A DNA stretch of 64,000 nucleotides from JAAXHH01 sp965225915 (GCA_965225915.1 OZ245326.1:3162001-3226000); one strand, 5' to 3'. Positions 1 to 9,500 are shown, numbered from the stretch's first letter. A program made the numbers and translations. The notes: generated by a model from the sequence alone, not told the origin.

Positions 1-14
1 CGGAGAACCATGAA

Positions 15-1724
15 ATGCACATCTTCACGGCATGCATGCGTCGTCTACGCTACGTCATCCTCGCAATGTCCTTCCTGTATTTGAACGGATGCGGTGTCGA
101 TGATAACGGTGGGCAGCCGGACAGCGGAACCCGGGTCAACTCCGTCGGGCGCCTGCTGCCGGACGACGCGGCACCGCCGGACCAGCAGAAGTTCCGCTAC
201 ATGTTCCGCGAACCATCCACCCTGGACATCAGCGTGGCGGCCTACGAGGCCGACGGAACGTACTTTGCGTTCGAGCGCCTGGTGCTGCTGGACGAGAACA
301 ACGAACTGGTACCTGCCGCGGCGGACCGCTGGGAGTCCTCCGCCGACGGGAGGACCTGGACCTTTCACCTCAGGAAGGGCGCTCGGTGGAGCGACGGCAG
401 GGACGTCACGGCCCAGGATTTCGAATACTCCTTCCGCCGCATGCTGGATCCGGCCAGCGGGAATATCTACGCCTTTCTCTACTACGTGATCAAGAACGGA
501 AGGGCCTTCAACCAGGGCGAATTGGCGGACGTTGAGCAGGTGGGTATCCGTGCGGTGGATTCCCATACGTTCGAAATCGAGACCGAGGGACCCTGCCCGT
601 ACCTTCCGTACATCGTCTCCTTCATCACCTCCTCGCCCGTTCCACCGTGGCAGGTCGAAAAGTATGGTCCCAAGTGGACCGAACCGGATCACTGCGTGTC
701 CAATTTCACCTACAGACTGGCGGAATGGAACACGGGTTCTGACATGACCTTCACCCTGGACCCGTACTACAACGGCCCCCACAAGGCACTTCTCGAGGAA
801 ATCATCGTTAAATTCATCGGGGCCCAGCGGCCGGGCACACTGCCCTACGAAAACGGAGAAATCGACGCCTACCGACTGGACCCCATCGACTACGAACGGG
901 TTCAAAAAGATGAAAACCTCGTTCATGAAGTGCACCGGATGCCGGAGTTCACCACGTGGTACCTGTTCTTCCAGACCCGGCAACCTCCCTTCGACGACGC
1001 CCGGGTAAGGAGAGCCATAGCCCACGCGATCGACAGGCCGGCACTGAGCGGCACGGTTCTCAACGACCTCGCCATCCCGGCGTATTCCATGCTTCCGCCC
1101 GGGTTTCCCGGGTATTCCGCAGACCAGTTCAAAGCCTCCCAGAGCTACGATCCTGAAGAGGCTCAGCGGCTCATGGCGGAAGCCGGCTATCCGGACGGCC
1201 GGGGATTTCCGCGGACTGAAATGTGGCTGCGCGTCGCCGATACGGGCATCAACCGGATCGCGGGAGAGGCCGTGCAGGCCATGCTCAAGGAGACTCTGGG
1301 CATCGAACTCGTGATCAGGTACCAGCAGCGGAATATCTTCAACGAAAACCTGTTCCAGTGGCAGATCCCCATGGGGATGCTGGTCTTTGTCTACGATTAC
1401 CCGGACCCATCCAACATGCTCGGACTTCTCTGGCGGTCCCAGCCAAGGGGATATGCCCGCCACGACTGGTTGCACGCGGACTTCGACGATCTGCTCGACA
1501 GGGCCAATACTCATATGGATGCCGAAGTACGCTACGACCTGTACACCCGTGCGGAACGCATCCTGGCGGAAGAGGCGGGCGCCGTCTTTCTCTTCCATCC
1601 GGTGATCACAGAACTGAGAAAGCCCTATCTCCGGGGGATCAAACAGGACCGGGAGGGCCGCGTGGTGCCGATCATATCGATTCAGACCGTCAACTTCACG
1701 GAAATGTACATAGCCCGCCACTGA
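15..1724 (+). CDS. ABC transporter substrate-binding lipoprotein, oligopeptide (OppA/DppA) type
   Basis: This is a periplasmic solute-binding protein of the SBP_bac_5 (cluster C) family, which captures peptides or similar ligands for an ABC importer. The N-terminus is a lipoprotein signal: basic residues, a hydrophobic stretch and a lipobox LNGC. The body carries the family's early WTFHLRKGARWSDG-like stretch and an ITAQDF/YSFRR-like segment around residues 110-150. The length of 569 aa is normal for the family. Translation may start at 15 or at the in-frame ATG at 36, which gives a more typical signal peptide. The FAD oxidoreductase follows after 15 bp and the MATE gene after that, so the three are probably co-transcribed. 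No permease or ATPase gene lies in the window; they may lie upstream or be encoded elsewhere. Substrate is unknown. Confidence 0.9.
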   Translation: MHIFTACMRRLRYVILAMSFLYLNGCGVDDNGGQPDSGTRVNSVGRLLPDDAAPPDQQKFRYMFREPSTLDISVAAYEADGTYFAFERLVLLDENNELVPAAADRWESSADGRTWTFHLRKGARWSDGRDVTAQDFEYSFRRMLDPASGNIYAFLYYVIKNGRAFNQGELADVEQVGIRAVDSHTFEIETEGPCPYLPYIVSFITSSPVPPWQVEKYGPKWTEPDHCVSNFTYRLAEWNTGSDMTFTLDPYYNGPHKALLEEIIVKFIGAQRPGTLPYENGEIDAYRLDPIDYERVQKDENLVHEVHRMPEFTTWYLFFQTRQPPFDDARVRRAIAHAIDRPALSGTVLNDLAIPAYSMLPPGFPGYSADQFKASQSYDPEEAQRLMAEAGYPDGRGFPRTEMWLRVADTGINRIAGEAVQAMLKETLGIELVIRYQQRNIFNENLFQWQIPMGMLVFVYDYPDPSNMLGLLWRSQPRGYARHDWLHADFDDLLDRANTHMDAEVRYDLYTRAERILAEEAGAVFLFHPVITELRKPYLRGIKQDREGRVVPIISIQTVNFTEMYIARH

Positions 1725-1739
1725 ATCACCGCGAGATTC

Positions 1740-2996
1740 ATGGAATCAACAGACGTATTGATCATCGGGGGCGGCGCGGTGGGCGTATGCGCCGCGTACT
1801 ACCTGCGTGAAGCAGGGTACGGGGTCATCCTCGTGGACCGCGGGGAAATCGGATCCGGCGCTTCCCACGGCAACATGGGGCTCATCGTGCCCAGTCACAG
1901 CGTGCCGCTCGCGGCGCCGGGCGTCGTGACCCAGGGCCTGAAGTGGATGTTCAACCCGGCCAGCCCCTTCTATATCAAGCCGCGGCTGGACCCGTCGCTT
2001 ATCCGCTGGCTCTGGGAGTTCTGGAAGGCGAGCAGTGAAGGCAGAATGCGCAAGGCCATTCCGCTGATTCGGGACATGAGTCTGCTTAGCCTCTCGCTCT
2101 TCGATGAACTCGACAAACTGGATGACGTGGAATTTGACTATCACCGGCGGGGCGTGCTGGGCGTATACCGATCCCCAGAGGGTTTGGAAGAGGGCCGCGA
2201 AGAGGTCCACCTTCTGTCGTCCTACGGGCTCGAAGTCGACGAAGTTACATCCGACGGCGTGGCCGGCCTGCTGCCGGGACTGGAGCTGAATGCATACGGC
2301 GGAGTACATTTCAGGCAGGACGCTCATCTTACCCCTGGTAAATTCGTGCATGCATTGGCGTCCCATCTCCAGCGCAATGGCGTGACGATACGATCCCATG
2401 CGGAGGTCATGGGTTTCACGAAAGCGAATGGCCGAATTATGGTTACGCATACTTCCCGGGGAGACATCGCAGCGGAGGAGGTCGTGCTCACGGCGGGTTC
2501 CTGGGCGTCCTCACTCGGGAAAACGCTCGGAGTCACGCTGCCGATCCAGCCGGCGAAAGGATATAGCGTTACCCTGAGAAGGCCGACAAACTGGCCGGAA
2601 CTGCCCCTGATGCTGTCCGAATCCCGGGTAGCTATTACGCCCATGGGTGACACGCTGCGAATTGGCGGCACCCTGGAACTGGCCGGCATGGATCTGTCCA
2701 TTAACCACCGCCGTGTCGCAGCTATTGTAAATGCAGTACCCAGGTACCTGCCGGCGTTCGAAATCGGGTCTCATGAAATCCTGGAGACCTGGTGCGGATT
2801 GCGTCCCTGCACGCCCGACGGCCTGCCCTTCCTGGGACGGGCCCCGGGTGTTCCCAACCTGATCGTGGCCGCCGGCCATGCTATGATCGGGGTGTCCCTT
2901 GGTCCTGTGACCGGGAAGCTGGTCGGTCAAATCGTGGCCGGCGACCGGACCGATATTGACCTGGACCTCCTCGCGGTGGACCGGTTTGCCGATTGA
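1740..2996 (+). CDS. FAD-dependent oxidoreductase, DAO/D-amino-acid dehydrogenase-like
   Basis: The protein has an N-terminal Rossmann dinucleotide motif (IIGGGAVGVCAAYYL, residues 7-21) followed by an acidic/Arg end of beta-2 (VDRG), then GASHGNMG, typical of the DAO fold shared by DadA and glycine/sarcosine oxidases. The C-terminal GLRPCTPDGLPFLGRAPG and AAGHAMIGVSLGP segments match the FAD-binding C-terminal signature of DadA-like enzymes. The length of 418 aa fits. It probably oxidises a D-amino acid, an imino acid or a similar amine and passes electrons to the respiratory chain. Its position between a peptide-type binding protein and a transporter suggests use of an imported amino compound. 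The exact substrate cannot be read from sequence. Confidence 0.88.
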   Translation: MESTDVLIIGGGAVGVCAAYYLREAGYGVILVDRGEIGSGASHGNMGLIVPSHSVPLAAPGVVTQGLKWMFNPASPFYIKPRLDPSLIRWLWEFWKASSEGRMRKAIPLIRDMSLLSLSLFDELDKLDDVEFDYHRRGVLGVYRSPEGLEEGREEVHLLSSYGLEVDEVTSDGVAGLLPGLELNAYGGVHFRQDAHLTPGKFVHALASHLQRNGVTIRSHAEVMGFTKANGRIMVTHTSRGDIAAEEVVLTAGSWASSLGKTLGVTLPIQPAKGYSVTLRRPTNWPELPLMLSESRVAITPMGDTLRIGGTLELAGMDLSINHRRVAAIVNAVPRYLPAFEIGSHEILETWCGLRPCTPDGLPFLGRAPGVPNLIVAAGHAMIGVSLGPVTGKLVGQIVAGDRTDIDLDLLAVDRFAD

Positions 2997-3002
2997 TGGA
3001 AT

Positions 3003-4346
3003 ATGCACCTTTCAAAGTCCGCGGGCACCTTGTCCGACCATCCCTTTTCGATCTCACCCCACACCACCCTCGTCCGGCTCTCCTTCCCCGTTCTGCTCTC
3101 GCTCATCGCGGAACCCCTCACCGGTCTCGTGGACACTGCGTTCATCAAGAGGCTTGGCGCGGAGTCCCTGGCCGCACTTGGGGTTGGCGCCGTGGCCCTT
3201 TCCGGCCTGTTCTGGGCTTTCAACTTCCTCGGAATAAGCACGCAAACCGAAATCGCCCAGGCCGAGGGCGATGACGACCGGCCCAGGTCCGTTTCCATGA
3301 GCAGCCTGGGCATCATCATGAGCGCGGCCTTCGGGCTGGTGATCATCGCCCTCGGTGTGCCGCTCACCTCGTACCTCGCCACGCTCCTTGGCGCCTCGGG
3401 CGCGATACACGATGGGGCCGTGGACTACGTCTTCTGGCGCTGGTTCGGCGCCCCGGCCATCCTGATCACGCTGACAGCCAGCGGGGCCCTGCGCGGGCTC
3501 CAGGATATGCGCTCGCCGCTCTGGATTGCCCTCGGCATAAACGGCATCAATATCGTGCTCGACCCGATCCTCATTTTCGGCGCGGGACCCGTGCCTGCAT
3601 TGGGCATCACCGGCGCGGCGGTAGCCAGTGTCGTCGCTTACTGGATCGGTGCGGTCTGGTCTATCTGGATCATCAGACGGAAGCTCGGCTGGTCCTTCCA
3701 GGTTGATTTCAAAGCGATCGGCCGCCTGATGCGCGTAGGCGCCGACCTCTTCATTCGTACCGGGGTGCTGAACGCTTTTCTCCTTCTGACGACCCGCGAG
3801 GCCACACACGGGGGCGCCGACATCGGGGCCGCCCACCAGGCGATCAGACAGGTATGGATGTTCGGCACCTTCGTACTGGATTCCTTTGCCGTCACCGGCC
3901 AAAGCCTGGTCGCTTATTTCTTAGGCGGAGACCAGGTGAGGAGCGCCAGGAAAGTTGCCCGTACCGTCTGCTTGTGGAGCGTATGGTCCGGTTGCCTGCT
4001 GGGACTGGCCCTGTGGCTGGGCAGCGGATTCGTGGTTGAACAGCTGGTGCCACCCAGCGCCGTTCCGTTTTTCCATTCAGCCTGGCTGATCGCCCTGGTC
4101 TTACAACCGCTGAATGCGCTGGCCTTTGCCACCGACGGACTGCACTGGGGCTCGGGGGACTACAGGTACCTGAGGAATGCCGTGATCCTGGCTACAGGAG
4201 TAGGCGCGGCGGGACTGCTCGCCGGCCCCCACACCCTGGAATGGATATGGATGATGACTGGCGCCTGGATCGCCGTCCGAGCGACCCTCGGCGTGATTCG
4301 AATATGGCCCGGCGTGGGTAATAGTCCGTACAACTTGAAGAACTGA
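3003..4346 (+). CDS. MATE family efflux transporter (DinF-like)
   Basis: This 447-aa integral membrane protein has about twelve hydrophobic segments. The first helix region reads PVLLSLIAEPLTGLVDTAFIKRLG, the MATE hallmark in which the Pro and Asp sit in helix 1, followed by LAALGVGA. The second half repeats the fold. MATE proteins export drugs, metabolites or polyamines with Na+ or H+ antiport, and this sequence is closest in style to the DinF branch. It begins 6 bp after the oxidoreductase stop, so it is the last gene of the operon starting at 15. The true start could be the ATG at 3003 or a slightly later codon. The substrate is unknown. Confidence 0.88.
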   Translation: MHLSKSAGTLSDHPFSISPHTTLVRLSFPVLLSLIAEPLTGLVDTAFIKRLGAESLAALGVGAVALSGLFWAFNFLGISTQTEIAQAEGDDDRPRSVSMSSLGIIMSAAFGLVIIALGVPLTSYLATLLGASGAIHDGAVDYVFWRWFGAPAILITLTASGALRGLQDMRSPLWIALGINGINIVLDPILIFGAGPVPALGITGAAVASVVAYWIGAVWSIWIIRRKLGWSFQVDFKAIGRLMRVGADLFIRTGVLNAFLLLTTREATHGGADIGAAHQAIRQVWMFGTFVLDSFAVTGQSLVAYFLGGDQVRSARKVARTVCLWSVWSGCLLGLALWLGSGFVVEQLVPPSAVPFFHSAWLIALVLQPLNALAFATDGLHWGSGDYRYLRNAVILATGVGAAGLLAGPHTLEWIWMMTGAWIAVRATLGVIRIWPGVGNSPYNLKN

Positions 4347-4489
4347 CGGGGCAGTCACAACCACAAGTAGAGGGGCTGGTGGTGGTTCGGAGTGGCTACA
4401 ACAACTATGTATCGGTTCGGAATAGCGGCCCAACCGCCTCGTTGTCCGAGGTTGGCGTGTAAGCCGTATGCCCATCATAGGAGGGGAAG

Positions 4490-4722
4490 TCATGGGTCAG
4501 TGGCCAGCTATTTGCCGAGGCGACGGTTTCTCTCTACGCTGGCGTGGAAATGGACCAAAATGGGGACATGGCGTTTTTCCTAGACGCGGTTTTCGATGTA
4601 TTTCCGCATGCATCTTCCAGCACCGTCGGAAAATCAACACCTTCCTTACGGGCTATTCCGCGCACTGCAGCCAGCAACTCCGGCGAAGCCTGACTGGAGA
4701 ATTTCCCTAGTTGCGTACCCAT
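4490..4722 (-). pseudogene. Degraded ribbon-helix-helix antitoxin-like gene
   Basis: The reading frame opens with an ATG overlapping the stop of the upstream gene (TGATG, positions 4720-4724) and encodes a short start FSSQASPELLAAVRGIA typical of small RHH-type antitoxins. After ...VLEDA the frame is lost. Shifting by one base restores MRKYIENRV, then a TAG, then HASVERNRRLGK and a second TAG, which read like the natural C-terminus. The gene therefore contains one single-base deletion (near 4610) and two in-frame stops. It follows a HEPN-like gene that is itself broken, so the pair looks like a dead toxin-antitoxin module. Assignment to the RHH class rests on sequence style only. Confidence 0.6.
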
Positions 4723-5626
4723 CAGGTATGCTCCCCTTCGTGTCCTTCCAAAAGTTCAGCCAGTTCCTCGACGGCCTTCTCTTCGGAGAGAATATAACTC
4801 CTCCTTTGTGTATGAAGTTCCTGTAGCCAGGTATCGAATTCACCGTGGCGGTCCCGTCGTCGTGGGTCGAAAAACCCATCCGCGTTTCTGATCTGGTTGA
4901 ACAGAGTGTACGCAAACCCCGCGACACTTGCGAGATAGTAGTACTCTTGACCTTCATAGACGGAAATGGGGTATTCGGTTCCTTTTCTCACGTACCGTTC
5001 AAAGTTTAAGCCAATCGCAATATCGAATCGTCTCTCTTCTTCGCGTGATGCCTTTCCCAATACTTTTTCCAGCCAGTTGTTCTCCGGGTACGAGCCCAAT
5101 ATACCATCATCTACTTCAGATTGGTCATCGTAGGGAACAACAACACCACGTTTGATTTCAAGGCCGTTGTTCTTGGCGTCTGTTAGCAGTTTACGGAGGT
5201 TATGGCCATAGTTCCCTTTGAGATCAATCGGCAATAACCTCTCGTCTTTGAAGAGCAGGTATGCTTTGATGCCTAACTCAACACCGTGTAAGAAGTTATA
5301 GGCCGTTGACTGGTGGTTTTCTGGAAGCGACAGTCCAAATGTTTTCTTCCAATCACGAGACAACTCATTGCGCCCTACCATTACGAACTGCTTTCCATGT
5401 TCGAAAAACTCCTTATGGCCGAACCATTGCTCGCCGATGGCTCCATGGATGAATTGGAATTCGTTTTTTTGTCGTTAAGTATGTGTAAATTTATTATCTT
5501 ACGGGCCTCGTCACGGTCCAACTTTTTGCGTTTTCCGGTACCGTCATGCAGATAGAATTGGCCTTCGGCGTCCCGTTCAATTTTCTCATTCGGTTTTTGC
5601 TTGAAACAGAGGTGTTTGAGTTTCAT
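4722..5626 (-). pseudogene. HEPN-like protein gene split by a frameshift at an A7 tract
   Basis: Two minus-strand frames, 5626-5381 (81 codons) and 5381-4722 (219 codons), together make one protein. The end of the first frame is low-complexity junk. In the second frame the coding sense continues upstream of its ATG as NEFQFIHGAIGEQWFGHKE, joining directly to ...LHILNDKK. The junction is a run of seven A on the minus strand (5470-5464); eight A would give one 301-aa protein. The second half holds FLHGVELGIKAYLL and GHNLRKLL, which resemble the paired helices of HEPN-superfamily proteins, common toxins. It may be a true pseudogene, or it may be expressed by slippage on A7. An RHH-like gene overlaps its stop. 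Confidence 0.6.
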
Positions 5627-5801
5627 CTGGTGATAACCTCTTCATTGCATTGCTAACCTGATTTGAGTTTGTCTCCGGCCATGATTTAACGTCGATGAGA
5701 ACGAGAGAGTCCGTCAATCAGAAATCAGTTAGTAAGATCTGGCTTTGGTTGTTGTTTTTGGGTATTGAAGGTATGCGGATCAGTGACCTAAATCAGAGTG
5801 T

Positions 5802-6528
5802 TCAATCGAGCTGATCCAAGAGTTCCTCAATGGGTTCATCGCCAGGCCACGCGCCCGAAAGTTAAGTAGGGTCGAAAGCCCGGACTTGCTCCATTCGGTC
5901 CGAAAGAAGTTATGTGGTTCCTGAACCTCGGCTGACGGCATTTCTTCGAATACGCCGTCCTTTTCCAACCGACTGCTGATACGGCGGGCTTTGATCAGTT
6001 TCGCCTGACCATTGGCCTTGAAATGTACCATCCCCTCGACAGTGATCTGTTTACCCCATAGAGGCGCAATGCCTCCGCGTTCAAAGACTCGGCGCATATC
6101 CTTCCTGATAGGGACGAACCCTGATTCACTGATAACCGAAATCGACCGTTGCCGTAATTGATCTCTACTAGCCGGCCACTTACGATTTACGATTCTGGAG
6201 TCGGGATTTTGTTCAGTCGGTCTCTCCGAGGCGGGGGCGCTTCGATGCAATTCTCGTAGATCCTGATTCCAACTCGGTTATCTTGAAATCAACAATTACT
6301 TCCAGCCGCTGGGGTCTCGCTCCGCTACCGAGACCTGCGCCAGTAGCAAACAACAGTGTAGTTATTTTCCGCTGTCGCGTGGAGGGCGTCCAGCGCTCGG
6401 CTGAGGGTCTTGGCCTTGCCCCGGCCTTCTTCTTCAAGCAGTCTGCAGATACGGAATCGTGGTGTCGCGTACTCATAACAACACCCACTTTCCCCGGCTA
6501 ATCCACTGTATACCCGCTTCCCGGCCAT
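5802..6528 (-). pseudogene. Degraded unidentified gene with several frameshifts
   Basis: Coding sense jumps among three minus-strand frames. From 6528 one frame reads ...TLSRALDALHATAENN. Near 6365 sense moves to another frame (TLLFATGAGLGSGARPQ, VDFKITELESGST, PRLGETD then stop). From about 6250 a third frame carries LWGKQITVEGMVHFKANGQ and EEMPSAEV. Near 5843 it moves again to GAWPGDEPIEELLDQLD and a stop at 5802. The pieces are in sensible N-to-C order and end like a natural protein, so they are remnants of one gene, perhaps with an internal deletion near 6210-6250. I do not recognise a named family. It sits among other broken genes at the left edge of the defence island. Confidence 0.5.
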
Positions 6529-6665
6529 TCGCTTCTCTTTAATCTGAAAAGGCTCCTGCTATCAAAGATAAAGTTGGGTAGTACTGGAGTCAAATGGAGC
6601 AAGGTGGGGCCAACTTCGCTGTATGTATGAGACGTTGATCCTTTGTCGCAATCAATTTGTTAAAG

Positions 6666-7970
6666 CTATGTCGATCTTGGTCTGATGACAAACTTTGGTG
6701 CCAGCGATTCTACATAGGCTTGGTCGCAGTCGTCGCATCCGAATAGGCGTAGTATTGGACAGCCGAGTTCCGCAACGATGGCGGACCAATCGCGTGCCAA
6801 CTCGGATACCGACCAGATGCCCTCCGTAGTACGTTGGTTAACCTTTGGCGAAACCTCGTACCGGTTCAGATCATTTGCAGAATAGGAGATTCTTCGATTC
6901 TCGAGGCCATTCCAACTGCACCTGAAAAAGACTTCCATCGGGTTTTCAAAACGTTCCGCAAACCACCTCGAATGGGTAACGAATTCCGTTATCTCCCTCA
7001 TGAGAATTTCGGGAGAAAGACCGGCACCGGCGCGTCCACCGTAACCGTCTCTATCTTCCCTGTAGGCTCGCACCAGGGTTGTACGTCCGTCAGGCGCCAC
7101 ACGCCAGAAATCAGGAAACCAGAGATCGCTGTCCCGTAGGGATGTTAAATTGAACTCGAACACATCTTCGCCCGTTCCAATATGTTCATCAGGAACAACA
7201 TACACTTCATCGCCAATCGGTTCGAACATGCTGTAACCCGTTGACACGGTGTCACAGACTTTAATGGCTACCTTTTTCAAGACCTGCTTGATTGAGTTTT
7301 CTCCGAGGGTCTCATTGTCTCCTGTAGAGATCAGATAGCTGAACTGGTACCTGTGATCTTTGACCGGCACGTGCCACTGAGTACTATTGCCCCCGGCCGT
7401 CAGTTGAAGGAATCGTTTCTCTCCCGTCCGATGCCAACCAATCAATCGCTGTTGCACATAAGTTCTTGTCTGCTCCGAATCAGATTGAGGCATGGGCGCA
7501 TTACCCATTTCGACAATTTCATCAGGCGACGCGACTGCCGTTGAGCTACCATGCCTCAGGTACACTTTCTCTTTACCGAGTTTACCGAAGTCTGTACGGA
7601 GGTAGATCGGTCTTTCCTGGACGGGTATCTCAATTACGCCAATCTCACGGTCTTCAATATGTAATGGTTGGTATGAGAATGTCACTATTCTATTGGTTTT
7701 GCTATTAACGAATTGTTGAAGTTTCGCGTCGTCCAAGTGGCGGTCTACACCTGTGATACGACTTCGTCCTCCTTTCACGTCATCCACACCGATCAGCACG
7801 TACGCCGGTTCTTGACGCGGAGTATTCGCAAAGGCGAGGATATCCTTGAGCAACTCACTCTTAGCGGTGTCGTCAGCTTCGTCAAATGGATACTGAGTTC
7901 GTTTGAAATCAAGCGTGGCCCCTTCCTCGTCGTTAAGGAGCCGTTCAAGTTTATCCAGAGTCAAAGCCAT
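6666..7970 (-). CDS. Schlafen/AlbA_2 domain protein, paralogue 1
   Basis: The first ~150 residues form an AlbA_2 (Schlafen AlbA, formerly AAA_4) domain: ATLDFKRTQYPF, SELLKDILAFANT, AYVLIGVDD, GVDRHLDDAKLQQFVNS and VYLRHGSSTAVASPDEI occur in the family's order. The remaining ~280 residues are a conserved but unnamed region ending GCPILRLFG. AlbA_2 domains occur in Schlafen nucleases and in many bacterial proteins thought to bind or cut nucleic acid or to regulate transcription. The 434-aa protein has a clear paralogue of 435 aa at 20626-21933, similar over its whole length. The frame is intact although the neighbours on both sides are decayed. A 24-bp imperfect tandem repeat lies about 45 bp upstream of the start. 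Role in defence is inferred from context. Confidence 0.8.
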   Translation of the reverse strand: MALTLDKLERLLNDEEGATLDFKRTQYPFDEADDTAKSELLKDILAFANTPRQEPAYVLIGVDDVKGGRSRITGVDRHLDDAKLQQFVNSKTNRIVTFSYQPLHIEDREIGVIEIPVQERPIYLRTDFGKLGKEKVYLRHGSSTAVASPDEIVEMGNAPMPQSDSEQTRTYVQQRLIGWHRTGEKRFLQLTAGGNSTQWHVPVKDHRYQFSYLISTGDNETLGENSIKQVLKKVAIKVCDTVSTGYSMFEPIGDEVYVVPDEHIGTGEDVFEFNLTSLRDSDLWFPDFWRVAPDGRTTLVRAYREDRDGYGGRAGAGLSPEILMREITEFVTHSRWFAERFENPMEVFFRCSWNGLENRRISYSANDLNRYEVSPKVNQRTTEGIWSVSELARDWSAIVAELGCPILRLFGCDDCDQAYVESLAPKFVIRPRST

Positions 7971-8016
7971 TGAAATCTCCTTGGAGACCCGCCAGACTGG
8001 CTACTTTGTCTACCAT

Positions 8017-8064
8017 ATATTTGTCTTTCAACATCACAGTATGTTTGTCTTTCAATATCACAGT
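8017..8064. repeat. Two-copy 24-bp imperfect tandem repeat upstream of AlbA_2 gene 1
   Basis: Copies at 8017-8040 and 8041-8064 differ at two positions by eye, and both contain tttgtctttcaa. They lie 47-94 bp upstream of the minus-strand AlbA_2 start, where a regulator could bind. They may be an operator pair or just a local duplication. Confidence 0.55.
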
Positions 8065-8112
8065 TCTCTTGAGGGACGATGCCGAACGACTGACGACTAT
8101 GTACATCACGAG

Positions 8113-9404
8113 TTAATCTTCACTTCTGCCATCGCCCACCTTCTGAATGTTTCTGAACAACTCGGCGCTGAGCGCTTGTGCTCTTTCTATCTGATCGGGC
8201 GTCATGACCTTTCTCAAAATGTCTTTATTGTTTGATGCCGTTTCGTTTCCCTGAGCTGCGGAGAGATTGTACCAAGCATAAGCCTGTGCGTAGTCTTCCA
8301 GCACGCCCACGCCTTTGCCGTACATGTAACCGAGGTTAAGCTGCGCGCTGCCATTACCCTGTTCAGCGGCCATACGGTACCACTTGACGGCCTCCGTGTC
8401 GTCTTCGGGCACGCCCCTCGCCTTTACTGTACATGAGTCCGAGGTTGAACTGCGCACTGCCATTACCCTGTTCGGCGGCTGATCGATACCATTTGATGGC
8501 CTTGGTGTCGTTTTCGGGCACGCCTTCGCCGTTGGCGTACATCAGGCCGAGGTTGAACTGTGCGTTTGCATGTCCTTGTTCAGCAGCCATACGGTACCAC
8601 TTGACGGCCTCCGTTGTCTTCGGGCACGCCCTCGCCTGAATCGTACATCAAGCCGAGTCTGCCCTGTGCGCGAGCGTGTCCCTGCCCTAAGAAACCACAT
8701 GAGCGCCTCGGTGTCATCCTCCTGAACGCCCTCGCCCTCGTTGTACTTGAATCCGAGGTAGAACTGCGCACTGGCATGGCCCTGTTCAGCGGCCATACGG
8801 TACCACTTGACGGCCTCCGTGTCGTCTTCGGGCACGCCCTCGCCTAAATCGTACATTCAAGCGACGCCGAATTGCGCCTCCGCGTCTGCCTGTTCGGCAA
8901 CTCGCGTGTCCGCTTTAAGGCTTCCATGGAGGCTTCAGGAGTAACCCCTTTATAGGGGACAAATATAATCCTACGAAGACCCGAAAGTGCCTCCGCGTCT
9001 CCTTGCTCGGCAGCTCGCGTGTACCATTTGACAGCCTCTTCGTAGTTCTCGGGCACGCTCCCACTACGTTCGTACAACAACCTGTCGAGTTCTTTTTGCG
9101 CTTTGGGGTGCCTCTGCTCGGCGGCACGTCTATGCCACTTTACAGCCTCAGCGTAATTCCTCCACCTAAAATGTCCGTACATCTGGCCAAGATTGTATTG
9201 CGCCTCCGTGTATCCCTGCTCAGCGGCTTCTAGACAGGCCGCAAAACGATTTTCCTCTTCCTCTGACCAGGCCGCAAACTGATTTTCCTCCAAGTGTTCT
9301 TTGTCCAGACACGTTTCGAGAGTGTTCTCGTCATTCGCCTGAGCGATGGCGAGGTTTGCCTGAGAGGCAGTTACGCAAAGAGCAAACACCAGTATCGCCT
9401 TCAT
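8113..9404 (-). pseudogene. Sel1-repeat protein gene broken by four frameshifts and a stop
   Basis: The gene starts at 9404 with a signal peptide (MKAILVFALCVTASQANLAIAQ) and then runs through Sel1-like (TPR-type) repeats of the form AQxNLGxMYxxGEGVPEDDTEAVKWYRMAAEQG. To follow the repeats the frame must change near 8925, 8690, 8610 and 8415, and an in-frame TGA sits at the variable residue before MYDLGEGVPED (about 8858). One lesion is an extra C in a C4 run at 8414-8417 compared with the other repeats. Another is a 2-bp loss near 8613. Repeats remain nearly identical at DNA level, so the decay looks recent. Intact, this would be a ~430-residue exported protein-interaction scaffold; Sel1 proteins often assist secretion, signalling or host contact. 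Confidence 0.8.
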
Positions 9405-9470
9405 TATCGTACTTCCTCGCGGTTACAGATTGCAAGTTCGATTCATAAAACCTGATTGTCGTTTCGTGGC

Positions 9471-9500
9471 AAAACGCCCGGCGATTTCAGAATGGGCGTT
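9471..9500 (-). terminator. Candidate intrinsic terminator downstream of the 9576-11327 gene
   Basis: On the minus strand AACGCCC (9500-9494) and GGGCGTT (9479-9473) can pair around a 14-nt loop, followed by TT beyond the stem. A competing 9-bp perfect pair, 9475-9483 with 9532-9540, shares one arm. The T tract is short, so this is only a candidate. Confidence 0.4.

Noticed and set aside
45..1721. 558-aa minus-strand open frame opposite the binding-protein gene
   Set aside because: It is the antisense of a clear SBP_bac_5 gene and has no protein-like motifs. High GC explains such frames throughout the window (also 3054-3902 and 9915-10874).
4392..4583. 63-codon plus-strand frame after the MATE gene
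   Set aside because: No recognisable motif, and the opposite strand holds the readable RHH remnant.
8113..9404. Programmed frameshifting as explanation for the Sel1 gene
   Set aside because: Four shifts in both directions plus an in-frame stop, with no shared slippery motif, fit decay or sequence error better.
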